Source: Bacteroidales bacterium (GTDB lineage Bacteria; Bacteroidota; Bacteroidia; Bacteroidales; Marinilabiliaceae). From it: a DNA stretch of 56,397 nt. Positions 31,167 to 39,992 of this stretch are shown here, one piece after another. Under the pieces are notes generated by a model that was given only the letters and a program-made list of their open reading frames with translations, was not told where the DNA came from and made no database searches. The stretch covers positions 1-56,397 of the forward strand of contig JAGCYH010000053.1 in the NCBI GenBank assembly GCA_017960905.1, read 5' to 3'. Both the position numbers and the translations under genes were made by a program. Within the stretch, counting starts at the first letter, position 1. The number at the start of each line of letters is the position of its first letter.

Positions 31167-33182
31167 TTAGAACAACTTTTTCACTTGATTATAAACATTC
31201 TCAGCAGTGAAGCCGAGTTTTTCGTCGAGCACTTTGTAAGGTGCCGAGAAGCCAAAGCTCTCCAAGCCCCAAACAGAGCCTTCACTCTCAGGAACAAGGC
31301 CTTGCAGGTTAACAGGCAGACCGGCAGTCAGACCGAATTTCTTCACGCCAGCGGGCAATACACTTGCCTGATAATCTTTCGATTGGCTGCGGAAGAGGCC
31401 TTCCGACGGAACGCTTACGATGCGTACTTTCTTGCCGTCTTTGCGGATGAGTTCGGCACCTGCAACGAGTGTAGATACTTCGGAACCGCTGGCAACCAGG
31501 ATAACATCGGGGTTAGCGTCGCTACCGGCAACGATGTAAGCGCCTTTGGCAGCTTGCGAATAGTCGTTGCCTGCGGGCAAGTTGTTGATATTCTGGCGAG
31601 AGAGAATCAACGCCGTAGGCGTTGCTGTGTTCTCCATAGCAAGTTTCCAAGCTGCTGTTGTCTCTTCGGCATCGGCCGGACGAAGAACGAGCATAGAGTT
31701 CTGGCCTTTGTGGTTTTTGAGTTTCTCCATGAGGCGGATCTGAGCCTCTTGCTCAACCGGTTCGTGAGTAGGACCATCCTCGCCAACGCGGAATGCGTCG
31801 TGTGTCCAGATGAACTTAACAGGCAACTGCATGAGAGCGGCCATGCGGACAGCCGGTTTCATATAGTCGGAGAATACGAAGAATGTGCCGCAAGCCGGGA
31901 TAACGCCGCCGTGGAGCGACATACCGATGCAGCAGCAAGCCATAGTGAGCTCAGCCACACCAGCTTGGAAGAACGCGCCCGAGAAGTCGCCTTTGACAAA
32001 CGAAGTAGTCTTCTTCAAGAAGCCGTCGGTCTTGTCAGAGTTAGAGAGGTCGGCCGAAGCGCAAATCATGTTGGGCACTTGCTCTGCAAGTACGCCCAAG
32101 CAAGCTGCGCTTGCGTTACGTGTTGCGTCATTGGCTTTCTGCTGAACTTTGCTCCAGTCGATTTTCGGAGCTTTGCCGCTGAACCAGTCGTTGAGCTGAG
32201 CAGCTTTGTCGGCATTGGCCGAAGCCCATGCCTTCTCTTCAGCGTAGCGGTCGGCAACAATCTTCTTAAGTTCCTCTGCGCGTTTAGCGTAGAGCTCTTT
32301 CACTTCGGGGAAGATTACGAATGGGTTCTCAGGATCGCCGCCGAGGTTCTTGATGGTATTCTTGTAAGCGTCGCCACCGAGCGGTGCGCCGTGAGTTTTG
32401 CAGTTGCGTTCGTACGACGAGCCGTCTTCTTTGAGAGCGCCCTTGCCCATGATGCACTTACCAATGATGAGAGCAGGTTTGCCCTTCACTGCTTTGGCCT
32501 GTGCAATAGCTTTGCGAATCTGGTCGGCGTCGTTGCCGTTTATTTCGAACACTTCCCAACCGAAAGCGCGGTATTTGGCAGCAGTATCTTCGGCCATAAC
32601 AGCCTTAGTTTCAGTAGAAAGCTGGATATCGTTCGAGTCGTAGAACATTACGAGGTTGTCGAGACCGAGGACACCGGCGATGCGAGCCGAGCCTTGCGAA
32701 ATCTCTTCCTGCACGCCACCGTCAGAGATGTAAGCGTAGATAGTTTCCTTCTCGAAAGTAGGGTTGCCCGAGTGAGCAGCGAGGAACTTGGCAGCTATGG
32801 CAGCGCCCACAGCATAGCTGTGGCCCTGTCCGAGCGGGCCCGAAGTATTTTCGACACCGCGAGCGATGTCGAATTCGGGGTGGCCAGTTGTAGGCGAGCC
32901 CCACTGACGGAGCTGAGCGAGTTCGTCGAGAGTATATTTGCCAGTAAGAGCCAATTGTGCATACAACATCGGTGCCATGTGGCCCGGGTCGAGGAAGAAG
33001 CGGTCGCGACCAACCCACGATGGGTTCTGCGGGTCGTACTGCAGGAATTCAGAATAAAGGACGTTGATAAAGTCGGCGCCGCCCATGGCGCCGCCCGGGT
33101 GTCCCGATTTGGCCTTTTCGACCATCGATGCAGCCAAGATACGAATGTTGTTGGCTGCCATTACTGTTGCATTTGATGCCAT
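31167..33182 (-). CDS. tkt: transketolase
   Basis: This 671-residue thiamine-diphosphate enzyme of the pentose-phosphate pathway transfers two-carbon ketol units. Marks are KSGHPGGAMGGADF at the N terminus, GHPEFDIARGVENTSGPLGQGHSYAVGAAIAAKF, the ThDP/metal part YISDGGVQEEISQGSARIAG...FYDSNDIQLS, the pyrimidine domain MSLHGGVIPACGTFFVFSDYM, HDAFRVGEDGPTHEPVEQ and a C-terminal domain. Length is normal. Note the change from the usual G-D-G to S-D-G-G in the ThDP motif. Downstream of rpiB (47 bp), so both are probably one operon. It links to arabinose use, since AraD yields xylulose 5-phosphate. Confidence 0.96.
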   Translation of the reverse strand: MASNATVMAANNIRILAASMVEKAKSGHPGGAMGGADFINVLYSEFLQYDPQNPSWVGRDRFFLDPGHMAPMLYAQLALTGKYTLDELAQLRQWGSPTTGHPEFDIARGVENTSGPLGQGHSYAVGAAIAAKFLAAHSGNPTFEKETIYAYISDGGVQEEISQGSARIAGVLGLDNLVMFYDSNDIQLSTETKAVMAEDTAAKYRAFGWEVFEINGNDADQIRKAIAQAKAVKGKPALIIGKCIMGKGALKEDGSSYERNCKTHGAPLGGDAYKNTIKNLGGDPENPFVIFPEVKELYAKRAEELKKIVADRYAEEKAWASANADKAAQLNDWFSGKAPKIDWSKVQQKANDATRNASAACLGVLAEQVPNMICASADLSNSDKTDGFLKKTTSFVKGDFSGAFFQAGVAELTMACCCIGMSLHGGVIPACGTFFVFSDYMKPAVRMAALMQLPVKFIWTHDAFRVGEDGPTHEPVEQEAQIRLMEKLKNHKGQNSMLVLRPADAEETTAAWKLAMENTATPTALILSRQNINNLPAGNDYSQAAKGAYIVAGSDANPDVILVASGSEVSTLVAGAELIRKDGKKVRIVSVPSEGLFRSQSKDYQASVLPAGVKKFGLTAGLPVNLQGLVPESEGSVWGLESFGFSAPYKVLDEKLGFTAENVYNQVKKLF

Positions 33183-33229
33183 AATCTATTTATTTGATAA
33201 TTTGTATTTTATGAATAAAAATATGCGTG

Positions 33230-33670
33230 TTAGAATCTGCAAATCTTATCGATACGGCGCTGATGACGACCGCCCTCGAAACCTGTAGCGAGGAAAGTCT
33301 GTGCCAGAGTCCAGCAGAGTTCCTCATCGAGGAAACGGGCTGGCATGACGCAAACGTTGGCGTCGTTGTGCTGGCGAGCCAGACGTGTAATCTCTTCGTT
33401 CCAGCAGTAAGCCGAGCGAATGCCGAAGTGGTGGTTGAGCGTCATGTTGATGCCGTTGCCGCTGCCGCAGAAGGCAATGCCGCGCTTGAGTTCGCCAGTG
33501 CTGATGGCGTTAGCCAGCGGGTGCGCATAGTCGGCGTAGTCGCAACTGTCGGCGGTGTAGGTTCCAAAGTCTTTGATTTCGTAGCCAGCGGCCTCAAGGC
33601 GTTTCTTGATGGCCTCTTTCATCTCAAATCCCGCATGGTCGCTTGCCATGCCTAAAATCTCTTTTTCCAT
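33230..33670 (-). CDS. rpiB: ribose 5-phosphate isomerase B
   Basis: This 146-residue LacAB/RpiB isomerase interconverts ribose 5-phosphate and ribulose 5-phosphate. Marks are GMASDHAGFEMKEAI, YADYAHPLANAISTG, the active-site loop GIAFCGSGNGINMTLNHH, RSAYCWNEEITRLARQHNDANV and MPARFLDEELC. Full length. It precedes tkt, giving a two-gene pentose-phosphate operon. Confidence 0.95.
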   Translation of the reverse strand: MEKEILGMASDHAGFEMKEAIKKRLEAAGYEIKDFGTYTADSCDYADYAHPLANAISTGELKRGIAFCGSGNGINMTLNHHFGIRSAYCWNEEITRLARQHNDANVCVMPARFLDEELCWTLAQTFLATGFEGGRHQRRIDKICRF

Positions 33671-34183
33671 TATTGTTTTTAGAGTTTATTCTTCAAAATT
33701 TCAAATGCCGAAATTAATACAATTTCGGCAAATATCGGTCAAAAACTATAAAGTTTTTATTGCACCGTAGTTGGCAAAGGCATTTCAAATACCTTATTAT
33801 CAATATGTTATTTGCATTTTTCGGACGAAAAATATTTTATTTTGTAATGTGTAGAGACGCACGGCCGTGCGTCTTTTTTTTGTGTTTTATCGCGACGAGT
33901 ACGTCGCGCACTGGACATTTTTTTTGTGATAGTGTATCTATTTATTAAAAAATGGCGTATATGTCATAATTTTTAGGGGCGTGCCGCAAGGTTCGCACCA
34001 GCCCTCGCCTTTAAAAGGCGGGGTTTATTATTATTACATTTATCATTTTTGTATAGTTTATTAAAAAATAGCGTATAATTGCATTGTAATTGGTGCGCAG
34101 AATGTGGAGGCGGTGTGACCGGTGTGGCCGGTGTGCTTCCCTACTGTGTGCCAATTATTATTTTTGGAATATTGTATAAAGTT
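33671..34183. other. 513-bp region without a recognised gene
   Basis: AT-rich. It contains the palindrome at 33855-33874, a direct repeat TTATTAAAAAAT(G/A)GCGTAT (about 33952 and 34062), and a GC-rich stretch near 33975-34025. It lies between the rpiB promoter side and a small minus-strand gene. No longer reading frame is convincing. Confidence 0.6.
33855..33874. repeat. perfect palindrome, same as 10170-10189
   Basis: AGACGCACGG and its complement, followed by a run of T, so here it could also end transcripts. It is identical in sequence to the copy 23.7 kb away. Confidence 0.85.
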
Positions 34184-34309
34184 CTAGTGTTTGCGGTCAA
34201 GCGGTCCTTTCCCGAACATCGAAAGTATCGCTGCAATTAAAAACACAACAACAAAAACACCCATAAAGATGGCAATTCCATAAACTAATATGTTTCCGAT
34301 TGTTACCAT
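34184..34309 (-). CDS. 41-residue single-helix membrane protein
   Basis: ATG 34309 to TAG 34184. The protein begins MVTIGNILVYGIAIFMGV and continues with a hydrophobic span to about residue 29, then SMFGKGPLDRKH. The layout is one transmembrane helix with a short basic C-terminal tail (positive-inside would place the tail in the cytoplasm). It is too small to assign. It follows the lipoprotein hydrolase gene on the same strand by about 100 bp. Codon use and the clean TM/tail layout support a real gene; it is inference that it is expressed. Confidence 0.55.
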   Translation of the reverse strand: MVTIGNILVYGIAIFMGVFVVVFLIAAILSMFGKGPLDRKH

Positions 34310-34409
34310 TTCTCAAAAACTTTTAACGTTTACGAAACTAATAGACAAATAGTTATCAGCCAAACGAATTAGAAATCAAATAAAAAAACTACCAAACCAG
34401 ATTAGTCTC

Positions 34410-35777
34410 TTACCATTTGTGGCTCATGAGCTGCACCATCCAGAGGAGGCATGAGCGGGTGTGGCCACCGCCGGTATTGGTGGCAGTGAGCACAACCTTA
34501 TCGGGGAAGGCCTTTTGCAACGCCTCGGCGTTGGCATAAGGCACTACGTCGTCGCTCTTGTCGTGGTAGATGTTGATGGTATGAATGGGTTGCCACGACT
34601 GTGTTAAATCATTTTCTTTGAGGCATTTGAACAAAGCCTCATACAATACACTGTTGGTATTGAGCGCCTCGGCGCTCAATATGTCGGTAAGGCGTACGGC
34701 ATGTCCGCCGCCTGCCGGATACCATTCGAAGAACTTGGCATTGATCTCGCCTGTGGTGTACTCTTTGCTTGTAATCATCTGATTCATCTCAGCCATGTGG
34801 TTGGCGGCGTAATCGGCTGTGTAGAAGTCGGATTCGGGCAAATGCTCAAAATATGCAGGCGCGACGTTGCGCATGGCTTGGAGCGTAAGCGGCAGCACGC
34901 ACGGGTCGGCAAGGCTGTTAAGCTCGAAATACTTATCGTAGGTGAGCGTCGGGCTGTACGGCCCGGCGCAGCACATAGAGTAATCGAAACGCCAGTCGGT
35001 GGCGAAACCGTCGTGCGTATCGAGCCACTTGTGAATGGCCAGCGCATTGCCACCGCCTTGCGACGCGCCTACAACGCAGAGTTTGTACGTTTCGGCAAGC
35101 GAAGCTTCGGAAAGGTCGCGGAAAACCTTATAGCCGGCCTTCAGCGCATCTATGCAGTTTTGCGCGCACAGATTGTGGTTGATGTAAGGCTGCGTGCGGT
35201 CTTTGGCTACGCCAAAGCCGATATAGTCGGGCAAAATGAGCAGATTGTCGCCACAGGCGGCAATAGCCTCGTAAGTATGTGACTGCGAGGGACTTTCGGA
35301 ATTGGCAGTTATGGTATAGTGCGGAAAAAGCACGATGCACGCCGGGTCGATGTCGTTCCACTGCGACGTCATGCACGAGCCCCAAAGGGCTCGTGCCGAC
35401 AGCTTGATGGCTTCGCCCCGCTCATCGACACTCCAATAAGCGTAACTCACACTGCGGAAGCCCATTACGGCGAGCGACACGCCCAACTGTTCGGCATAAG
35501 CGTTGGCTATATCCTGCTGTTTGCTCAGAAACATGGTCCGCAACAACTGTATTTCGCTGCTGCCGGCAACGCCGGCGCGGCTTATTGCCTCATCGACAAG
35601 TTCGTCGGCACGTACTATTTTGTCGGTAATTATCTCATATTCAACATTTTGAACTTGTTCGTCGATGACAAACGAACGCTCCGAGGTCTTTTCGTCGTCG
35701 TCCGACGAGCAGGCTGTTGGCAGCAGACCTGCAAATAATATTGCTGCGAAGAGCAGCAGATGCTTGAAATCTTTCAT
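34410..35777 (-). CDS. lipoprotein alpha/beta-hydrolase (lipase-like)
   Basis: This 455-residue lipoprotein has signal LLLFAAILFAGLLPTACSSD. The alpha/beta-hydrolase fold is shown by the nucleophile elbow VVGASQGGGNA near residue 230, the acid region YHDKSDDVVPYANAEALQ near 410 and the His region TNTGGGHTRSC near 435. The pattern is like secretory lipase/esterase proteins of Bacteroidales (IVLFPHYTITANSESPS; LLILPDYIGFGVAKDRTQPY). Likely cuts ester bonds outside the inner membrane; substrate unknown. Contains a perfect inverted repeat with 10-bp arms at 35373-35396. Confidence 0.85.
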   Translation of the reverse strand: MKDFKHLLLFAAILFAGLLPTACSSDDDEKTSERSFVIDEQVQNVEYEIITDKIVRADELVDEAISRAGVAGSSEIQLLRTMFLSKQQDIANAYAEQLGVSLAVMGFRSVSYAYWSVDERGEAIKLSARALWGSCMTSQWNDIDPACIVLFPHYTITANSESPSQSHTYEAIAACGDNLLILPDYIGFGVAKDRTQPYINHNLCAQNCIDALKAGYKVFRDLSEASLAETYKLCVVGASQGGGNALAIHKWLDTHDGFATDWRFDYSMCCAGPYSPTLTYDKYFELNSLADPCVLPLTLQAMRNVAPAYFEHLPESDFYTADYAANHMAEMNQMITSKEYTTGEINAKFFEWYPAGGGHAVRLTDILSAEALNTNSVLYEALFKCLKENDLTQSWQPIHTINIYHDKSDDVVPYANAEALQKAFPDKVVLTATNTGGGHTRSCLLWMVQLMSHKW

Positions 35778-35836
35778 ATTACAAATGTTTTCAACAGATG
35801 GGCAAATTTAGCCATTTTACTATAAAAATCAACGCA

Positions 35837-36307
35837 TCACACGTGCAAGTCGTGATTCATCATGCGGTAGCGGGCAAGCTCTTCGTACTGCGTGCCTTTG
35901 CGGCCGTAGTTGGCGAAGGGATAGATAGATATGCCGCCGCGCGGTGTGAAGAGGCCGACGACCTCGATATATTTCGGGTCCATCAGTTTTATGAGGTCCT
36001 TCATGATGATGTTGACGCAGTCTTCGTGGAAATCGCCGTGGTTGCGGAAGCTGAAGAGGTAGAGCTTCAGGCTTTTGCTCTCAACCATCAGTTGGTCAGG
36101 CAGATAGCTGATGCGTATCTCGGCGAAGTCGGGCTGTCCGGTGATGGGACAGAGGCTTGTGAACTCGGGGCAGTTGAAGCGCACCCAATAGTCGTTTTCG
36201 GGGTGTTTGTTGCTGAACGTCTCGAGCACTTCGGGCGTGTAGTCGTATCGGTAATCGGTCTTGCGCCCAAGGGCGTCAAGACCTTCGCTAGTTCTGTCAG
36301 TTGTCAT
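35837..36307 (-). CDS. queF: NADPH-dependent preQ0 reductase QueF
   Basis: This 156-residue unimodular QueF reduces 7-cyano-7-deazaguanine (preQ0) to preQ1. Marks are the catalytic Cys in [14 protein letters not shown] near residue 56, the QueF motif [22 protein letters not shown] near 78-99 and [14 protein letters not shown]. Its ATG overlaps the stop of the upstream transporter gene (ATGA at 36304-36307), so the two are translationally coupled. The product preQ1 would be the ligand of the candidate riboswitch in front of the operon. Confidence 0.95.
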   Translation of the reverse strand: MTTDRTSEGLDALGRKTDYRYDYTPEVLETFSNKHPENDYWVRFNCPEFTSLCPITGQPDFAEIRISYLPDQLMVESKSLKLYLFSFRNHGDFHEDCVNIIMKDLIKLMDPKYIEVVGLFTPRGGISIYPFANYGRKGTQYEELARYRMMNHDLHV

Positions 36308-36990
36308 AAATCTTTTATTTTCAATATATTATACGAAATATTCTCATCATACACGTCTTGCTGTTCGATACGCTTGACGTATCGAACGACGCGGATAGTA
36401 ATGGGCAGCACGATGATTTCGTAGAGCGTTTTAGCCATCACCTGAATGCCCATCAGTTTGAGAACTTCGGCGAAAGGCATTGTGCCGCCGAAGGCCAAAG
36501 GGAAGAAGATAATAGAGTCGGCACCTTCGCCGACGAGCGTCGAGGCGATGGCGCGCCACGAGAAGTTGCGCCCCTTAGACGACAGCTTCATGCGGCTCAT
36601 GACGTAAGCATTTAGAAATGAGCCCACTAAGAACGCCAGCAGACTTGCGCCCACCACACGCAGCGTGAAGTTGAAGATGAAGTTGAAATGCACCTCGTTC
36701 TCGGCCCAATACGACGCCGCTGGCAGTTGTACTGCCAGCAAACCCATGCCTACAACGAAGAAATTCATCAGAAAACCCATCCAGATAATCATACGCGCTT
36801 TGCGGAAGCCCCAGACCTCGGCAATGCAGTCGTTGATGATGTAAGAGATAGGGAAAACCAGAAAACCCGCGGTGAGAGTTACCGGTCCGAGTTGGAAGAT
36901 TTTGGCTTCCAGAATGTTAGATGCCACAAGGCAAATGCAAAACAGTATCCCCATTAACATGAAGGGTACTGAAACCTGTTTTTGTTTCAT
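36304..36990 (-). CDS. queuosine precursor transporter (VUT/YhhQ family)
   Basis: This 228-residue inner-membrane protein of the VUT_1/YhhQ family has about six hydrophobic helices (for example [43 protein letters not shown]). The [15 protein letters not shown] motif near residue 52 and [15 protein letters not shown] near 160 are typical. It imports queuosine precursors such as preQ0 or preQ1. It is coupled to queF and preceded by a candidate preQ1-I riboswitch and a -7 element, a coherent regulated unit. Contains an inverted repeat at 36363-36387. Confidence 0.9.
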   Translation of the reverse strand: MKQKQVSVPFMLMGILFCICLVASNILEAKIFQLGPVTLTAGFLVFPISYIINDCIAEVWGFRKARMIIWMGFLMNFFVVGMGLLAVQLPAASYWAENEVHFNFIFNFTLRVVGASLLAFLVGSFLNAYVMSRMKLSSKGRNFSWRAIASTLVGEGADSIIFFPLAFGGTMPFAEVLKLMGIQVMAKTLYEIIVLPITIRVVRYVKRIEQQDVYDENISYNILKIKDL

Positions 36991-36994
36991 AATT

Positions 36995-37024
36995 CTTGTT
37001 TTTTACGTGGTTTTCAAGCACACG
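36995..37024 (-). promoter_or_regulatory. candidate preQ1-I riboswitch before the queuosine transporter
   Basis: In the leader RNA (minus strand) a stem CGUG (37024-37021) pairs with CACG (37009-37006). The loop between reads UGCUUGAAAAC and the tail reads UAAAAAACAAG. Loop bases CUUG can pair with tail CAAG, giving the H-type pseudoknot of preQ1-I aptamers. The loop's last C sits where the ligand-contacting C is found, and the A-rich tail plus C resembles the known consensus. It ends 4 bases before the ATG, so occlusion of translation is plausible. P1 is only 4 bp, and the match is by eye. Confidence 0.5.
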
Positions 37025-37042
37025 GTGTTGTTTTTACAGCGG

Positions 37043-37050
37043 CAAAGTTA
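37043..37050 (-). promoter_or_regulatory. -7 element of the queuosine operon
   Basis: On the minus strand this reads TAACTTTG. Transcription would start near 37036, just upstream of the candidate riboswitch, giving a leader of about 46 bases. Confidence 0.6.
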
Positions 37051-37139
37051 GGCATTATTTGTTAAAACATTGTGTTTTTACTATGAAATTCGTTCTGATA
37101 AACTATCTTTGTGAAAAAATATTAACAAGAATTTCATTT

Positions 37140-37973
37140 ATGAATCTGTTTATCAATAAGAAAGACCATAATACGCCTACTCGGTTCATCTCGGCGGTGA
37201 TAATACTGAGTATCGTAATAATATATATACAGGAGAGCGGATATTACAAGAATCTGGCTCTCAACATTGCCGACAAGATATGCACCTTTATCTTTGTGAT
37301 AGAGATGTTTGTGAAGTTTCACGAGCAGGGCTTGAAGGGTTATTTCCGCAGCCATTGGAACCAGATGGACTTCATACTGGTGATACTCTCGCTGCCTTCG
37401 CTGCTGATATTTTTCATCGACTTTGGCAGTCTTGATCTTTCTTATCTGCTGGTACTGAGAATTTTACGAGTATTCCGCATAACACGAATTCTGAAAATGT
37501 TCCCCAACCGCGACATCAAGCAGCTGGGCATCAACATAAAAATAGCCTTCAAAGACTCGTTTGTGGTGTTTGTGGGCTTTTTCCTGCTCATAGTCACCTT
37601 CTCGCTAATCAGTTGCGCACTGTTCCGCGAGGCGGCGCCCGACCTCTACGGCACGCCGACGGAAGGCATCTACACCACGTTCCGCCTCTTCACCATTGAA
37701 GGCTGGTACGACATACCCGAAGAGATAGCGCAGAACCTGAGCCCGGGCATAGGGCGTCTGGTACGAATATACTTTTCGATTGTGGTAATCATAGGTGGCG
37801 TGATAGGATTGTCGCTCGTCAACTCAATATTCACCGACGCCATGGTGAGCGACAACAACAACACCGTGGAGCGTAAAATAGACGCCACGACAGGCAAAAT
37901 AGACGCGCTTATAGCTGAAATAGAGTCACTTAAAGAGGAAATAACTCAACTCAAACAAGATAAGAAACAGTAA
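37140..37973 (+). CDS. voltage-gated ion channel family protein
   Basis: This 277-residue six-helix channel subunit (ion transport family) uses ATG 37140, since the upstream frame is AT-rich promoter DNA. The voltage sensor S4 is seen as VLRILRVFRITRILKMF near residue 100, with Arg at every third position. S5, a pore helix with filter FTIEGWYDIPEE near 185, and S6 ending before VNSIFTDAMVSDNNN follow. The filter resembles the T-L-E-S-W motif of bacterial sodium channels but reads T-I-E-G-W. A C-terminal coiled coil (DATTGKIDALIAEIESLKEEITQLK) would assemble the tetramer. It is followed by a TerB-like gene 34 bp downstream. Confidence 0.88.
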   Translation: MNLFINKKDHNTPTRFISAVIILSIVIIYIQESGYYKNLALNIADKICTFIFVIEMFVKFHEQGLKGYFRSHWNQMDFILVILSLPSLLIFFIDFGSLDLSYLLVLRILRVFRITRILKMFPNRDIKQLGINIKIAFKDSFVVFVGFFLLIVTFSLISCALFREAAPDLYGTPTEGIYTTFRLFTIEGWYDIPEEIAQNLSPGIGRLVRIYFSIVVIIGGVIGLSLVNSIFTDAMVSDNNNTVERKIDATTGKIDALIAEIESLKEEITQLKQDKKQ

Positions 37974-38007
37974 ATAACCAAAAACATAAACACATAAAAA
38001 AACAACT

Positions 38008-38835
38008 ATGGGATTCATCGATACATTATGCTCATTTTTGGGCAATGGCAAAGGCACAATCAGCCGTTCGACCGGTTCGTTAGGTTCAGTGATAGGAATG
38101 CTTACAGGCAGCCGCGTAGGCGGCAGCGCATTTGGCGGTTCAATGGGCGGCAGCGCCATTGGCGGTATTTTGGGCGGAGTGCTGGGCGGCAGTGTCGCCA
38201 GCGGCCTTGGCCGCCGCGGCTCTAACGGCTTAGGTTCGACTCTCAACAACGTAATGAACAAATTCTCGCGCGGCGGAAATCAGAGCATGCAGCCAAACAG
38301 CTATCAGCAAGGCAATTACCAACAGAGCAGCTACCAGACCAGCCAGTCGGGGCGGCAGAACGCTTACAGCGCTGCCGGCGAAGCTTACCAGTCGCCTAAC
38401 CAGTTTCAGCAGAACAATTCGCAAAACCAGCCATACAACAACTACTCGCTCGAGACGCTTTTGCGCACCGACGAGCAGAAGAGCGACTTCATTCTGCTCA
38501 TAGTGCAGATAGGCTCTTACGTAGCCCGTTGCGACGAGCAGTTCACTCTCGACGAGCAGCAGAAAATAGGCGAGTTCGTGTCGCGCATCAGCAGCCTGTC
38601 GAACATGGACGACAGTTTCCGCCAGCAAATCGACGAGATAATGGGTACCTCGTTCACACTCGACCAGCTTGGCTCGTCGATGGACTACGTGCTCAACTGC
38701 TACAACAGCGACGCCGAGCGGCATCTGATAACAACGTGCGTAGATGAGTTCATAAAAGAGATTGCCTCGGTCGACAGCAACGTGTCGGACTCGGAGCGCA
38801 ACTTCTACAACACATGGAGCCAACGTTATCATTAA
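38008..38835 (+). CDS. TerB-like protein with Gly-rich N terminus
   Basis: This 275-residue protein has three parts. Residues 1-75 are rich in Gly and Ser (VGGSAFGGSMGGSAIGGILGG), with a repeated G-G pattern that may insert into or lie on membranes. Residues about 80-145 form a Gln/Asn/Tyr-rich linker. Residues about 150-275 are a TerB-like all-helical domain with two acidic repeats (FILLIVQIGSYVARCDEQFTLDEQQKIGEFV; ITTCVDEFIKEIASVDSNVSDSERNFY), each with the D-x-x-x-x-x-E calcium-like pattern of that fold. The function is not established in this phylum. Confidence 0.7.
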   Translation: MGFIDTLCSFLGNGKGTISRSTGSLGSVIGMLTGSRVGGSAFGGSMGGSAIGGILGGVLGGSVASGLGRRGSNGLGSTLNNVMNKFSRGGNQSMQPNSYQQGNYQQSSYQTSQSGRQNAYSAAGEAYQSPNQFQQNNSQNQPYNNYSLETLLRTDEQKSDFILLIVQIGSYVARCDEQFTLDEQQKIGEFVSRISSLSNMDDSFRQQIDEIMGTSFTLDQLGSSMDYVLNCYNSDAERHLITTCVDEFIKEIASVDSNVSDSERNFYNTWSQRYH

Positions 38836-38836
38836 A

Positions 38837-38870
38837 GCCACGCCGACGGCGTGGCCTGTGTGGTATTTTT
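38837..38870 (+). terminator. palindrome after the TerB-like gene
   Basis: GCCACGCC/GGCGTGGC with a 3-base loop starts right after the stop; a T tract follows some 10 bases later. A weak terminator or another short palindrome. Confidence 0.4.
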
Positions 38871-38927
38871 GCCTATTGAAAAATAAATCTGTAATTTTAC
38901 AGCGATTTTTTTCGATACATTTAATAA

Positions 38928-39989
38928 ATGAGCATACACAAAAACCAGCGACTATTGGGCATGAGCAAACGCAAACTGATAATACTCTCGCTTGTGGCGG
39001 CAATAATCATTGCCGCCGGCGTTTACGCGCTTCACGTTCTGTACAAGCCTGTTGTCAGCATCAAAAATGCCGACAAAGAGTACCTCTACATACCTACTGG
39101 CGCCACATTCGACGAAGTGTGCCAGTTGCTCGAGCTTAAAGGCTGGCTGACCGACGAGGTGGCTTTCGCGACGATGGCCGAGTTTATGAAATACAAAGAC
39201 AAGGTGAAGGCCGGCCGCTACGAGATAACCGACGGAATGACCGCCCGCGAACTTGTCCGCCGCCTTCGCGGCGGACAGCAGGCGCCTGTCAACGTGACGT
39301 TCAACAACATACGTCTGCTACCGCAACTGGCAGGCGTGGTGAGCCACGACATTGAGGCCGACTCGGCCGAACTGCTCGCCGCCATGACCGACGAAGACGC
39401 CATCGCAGAGCTCGGCTTCAACAAATACACCATACCAGCGATGTTTATCCCGAACACGTACCAATTCATGTGGAACACCTCGGGCGAGAAATGGATGAGC
39501 CGTATGAACACCGAATACAAGAAATTCTGGAATGAAGAGCGGCTCCACAAAGCCGACTCGATAGGCTTTACGCCTATCGAAGTGAGCATCGTGGCATCAA
39601 TAGTCGAGGAAGAGACCAACCTCAAGGACGAGTATCCCATAGTGGCCGGGCTCTACCTAAACCGCCTGCGCAAAGGCATGAAGCTGCAAGCCTGCCCTAC
39701 CATCAAATACACAATAGGCGACTTCACCGTGCGACGCGTGATAGACGCATACACACGCATCGACTCGCCCTACAACACGTACATGTACAAAGGTCTGCCG
39801 CCGGGTCCGATACGCATACCGTCGATAGTTTGCATCGACGCGGTGCTCAACGCCACAAATCACGACTACCTGTTCATGTGCGCCAAGACCGACGGACCGG
39901 GCAACACATTTGCCCGCACCTACGCCGAACACTCGCGCAACGCTAAGAAATATCAGGAATACCTCAACAAACGTAACATATACCGATGA
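38928..39989 (+). CDS. mltG: endolytic murein transglycosylase MltG
   Basis: This 353-residue inner-membrane enzyme (YceG family) cuts nascent glycan strands. One N-terminal helix (LIILSLVAAIIIAAGVYAL) anchors it. The LysM-like module follows (YIPTGATFDEVCQLLELKGWL), and the YceG catalytic domain has VSIVASIVEEETNLKDEYPIVAGLYLNRL with the catalytic Glu, LQACPTIKY, and INSPYNTY-like SPYNTYMYKGLPPGPI near residue 285. Full length. It is followed 3 bp later by the FtsE-like ATPase gene. Two perfect inverted repeats occur in the gene (39254-39277, 39558-39580). Confidence 0.94.
   Translation: MSIHKNQRLLGMSKRKLIILSLVAAIIIAAGVYALHVLYKPVVSIKNADKEYLYIPTGATFDEVCQLLELKGWLTDEVAFATMAEFMKYKDKVKAGRYEITDGMTARELVRRLRGGQQAPVNVTFNNIRLLPQLAGVVSHDIEADSAELLAAMTDEDAIAELGFNKYTIPAMFIPNTYQFMWNTSGEKWMSRMNTEYKKFWNEERLHKADSIGFTPIEVSIVASIVEEETNLKDEYPIVAGLYLNRLRKGMKLQACPTIKYTIGDFTVRRVIDAYTRIDSPYNTYMYKGLPPGPIRIPSIVCIDAVLNATNHDYLFMCAKTDGPGNTFARTYAEHSRNAKKYQEYLNKRNIYR
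39254..39277. repeat. perfect inverted repeat inside mltG
   Basis: Arms TGTCCGCCGC/GCGGCGGACA (10 bp) with a CTTC loop, a very stable in-gene hairpin. Confidence 0.9.
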
Positions 39990-39992
39990 ATT

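Noticed and set aside
31056..33176. A 706-codon open frame on the plus strand opposite transketolase
   Set aside because: It is the mirror of a highly biased coding sequence. The minus strand encodes a complete transketolase with all motifs, and the plus-strand product has no recognisable domain.
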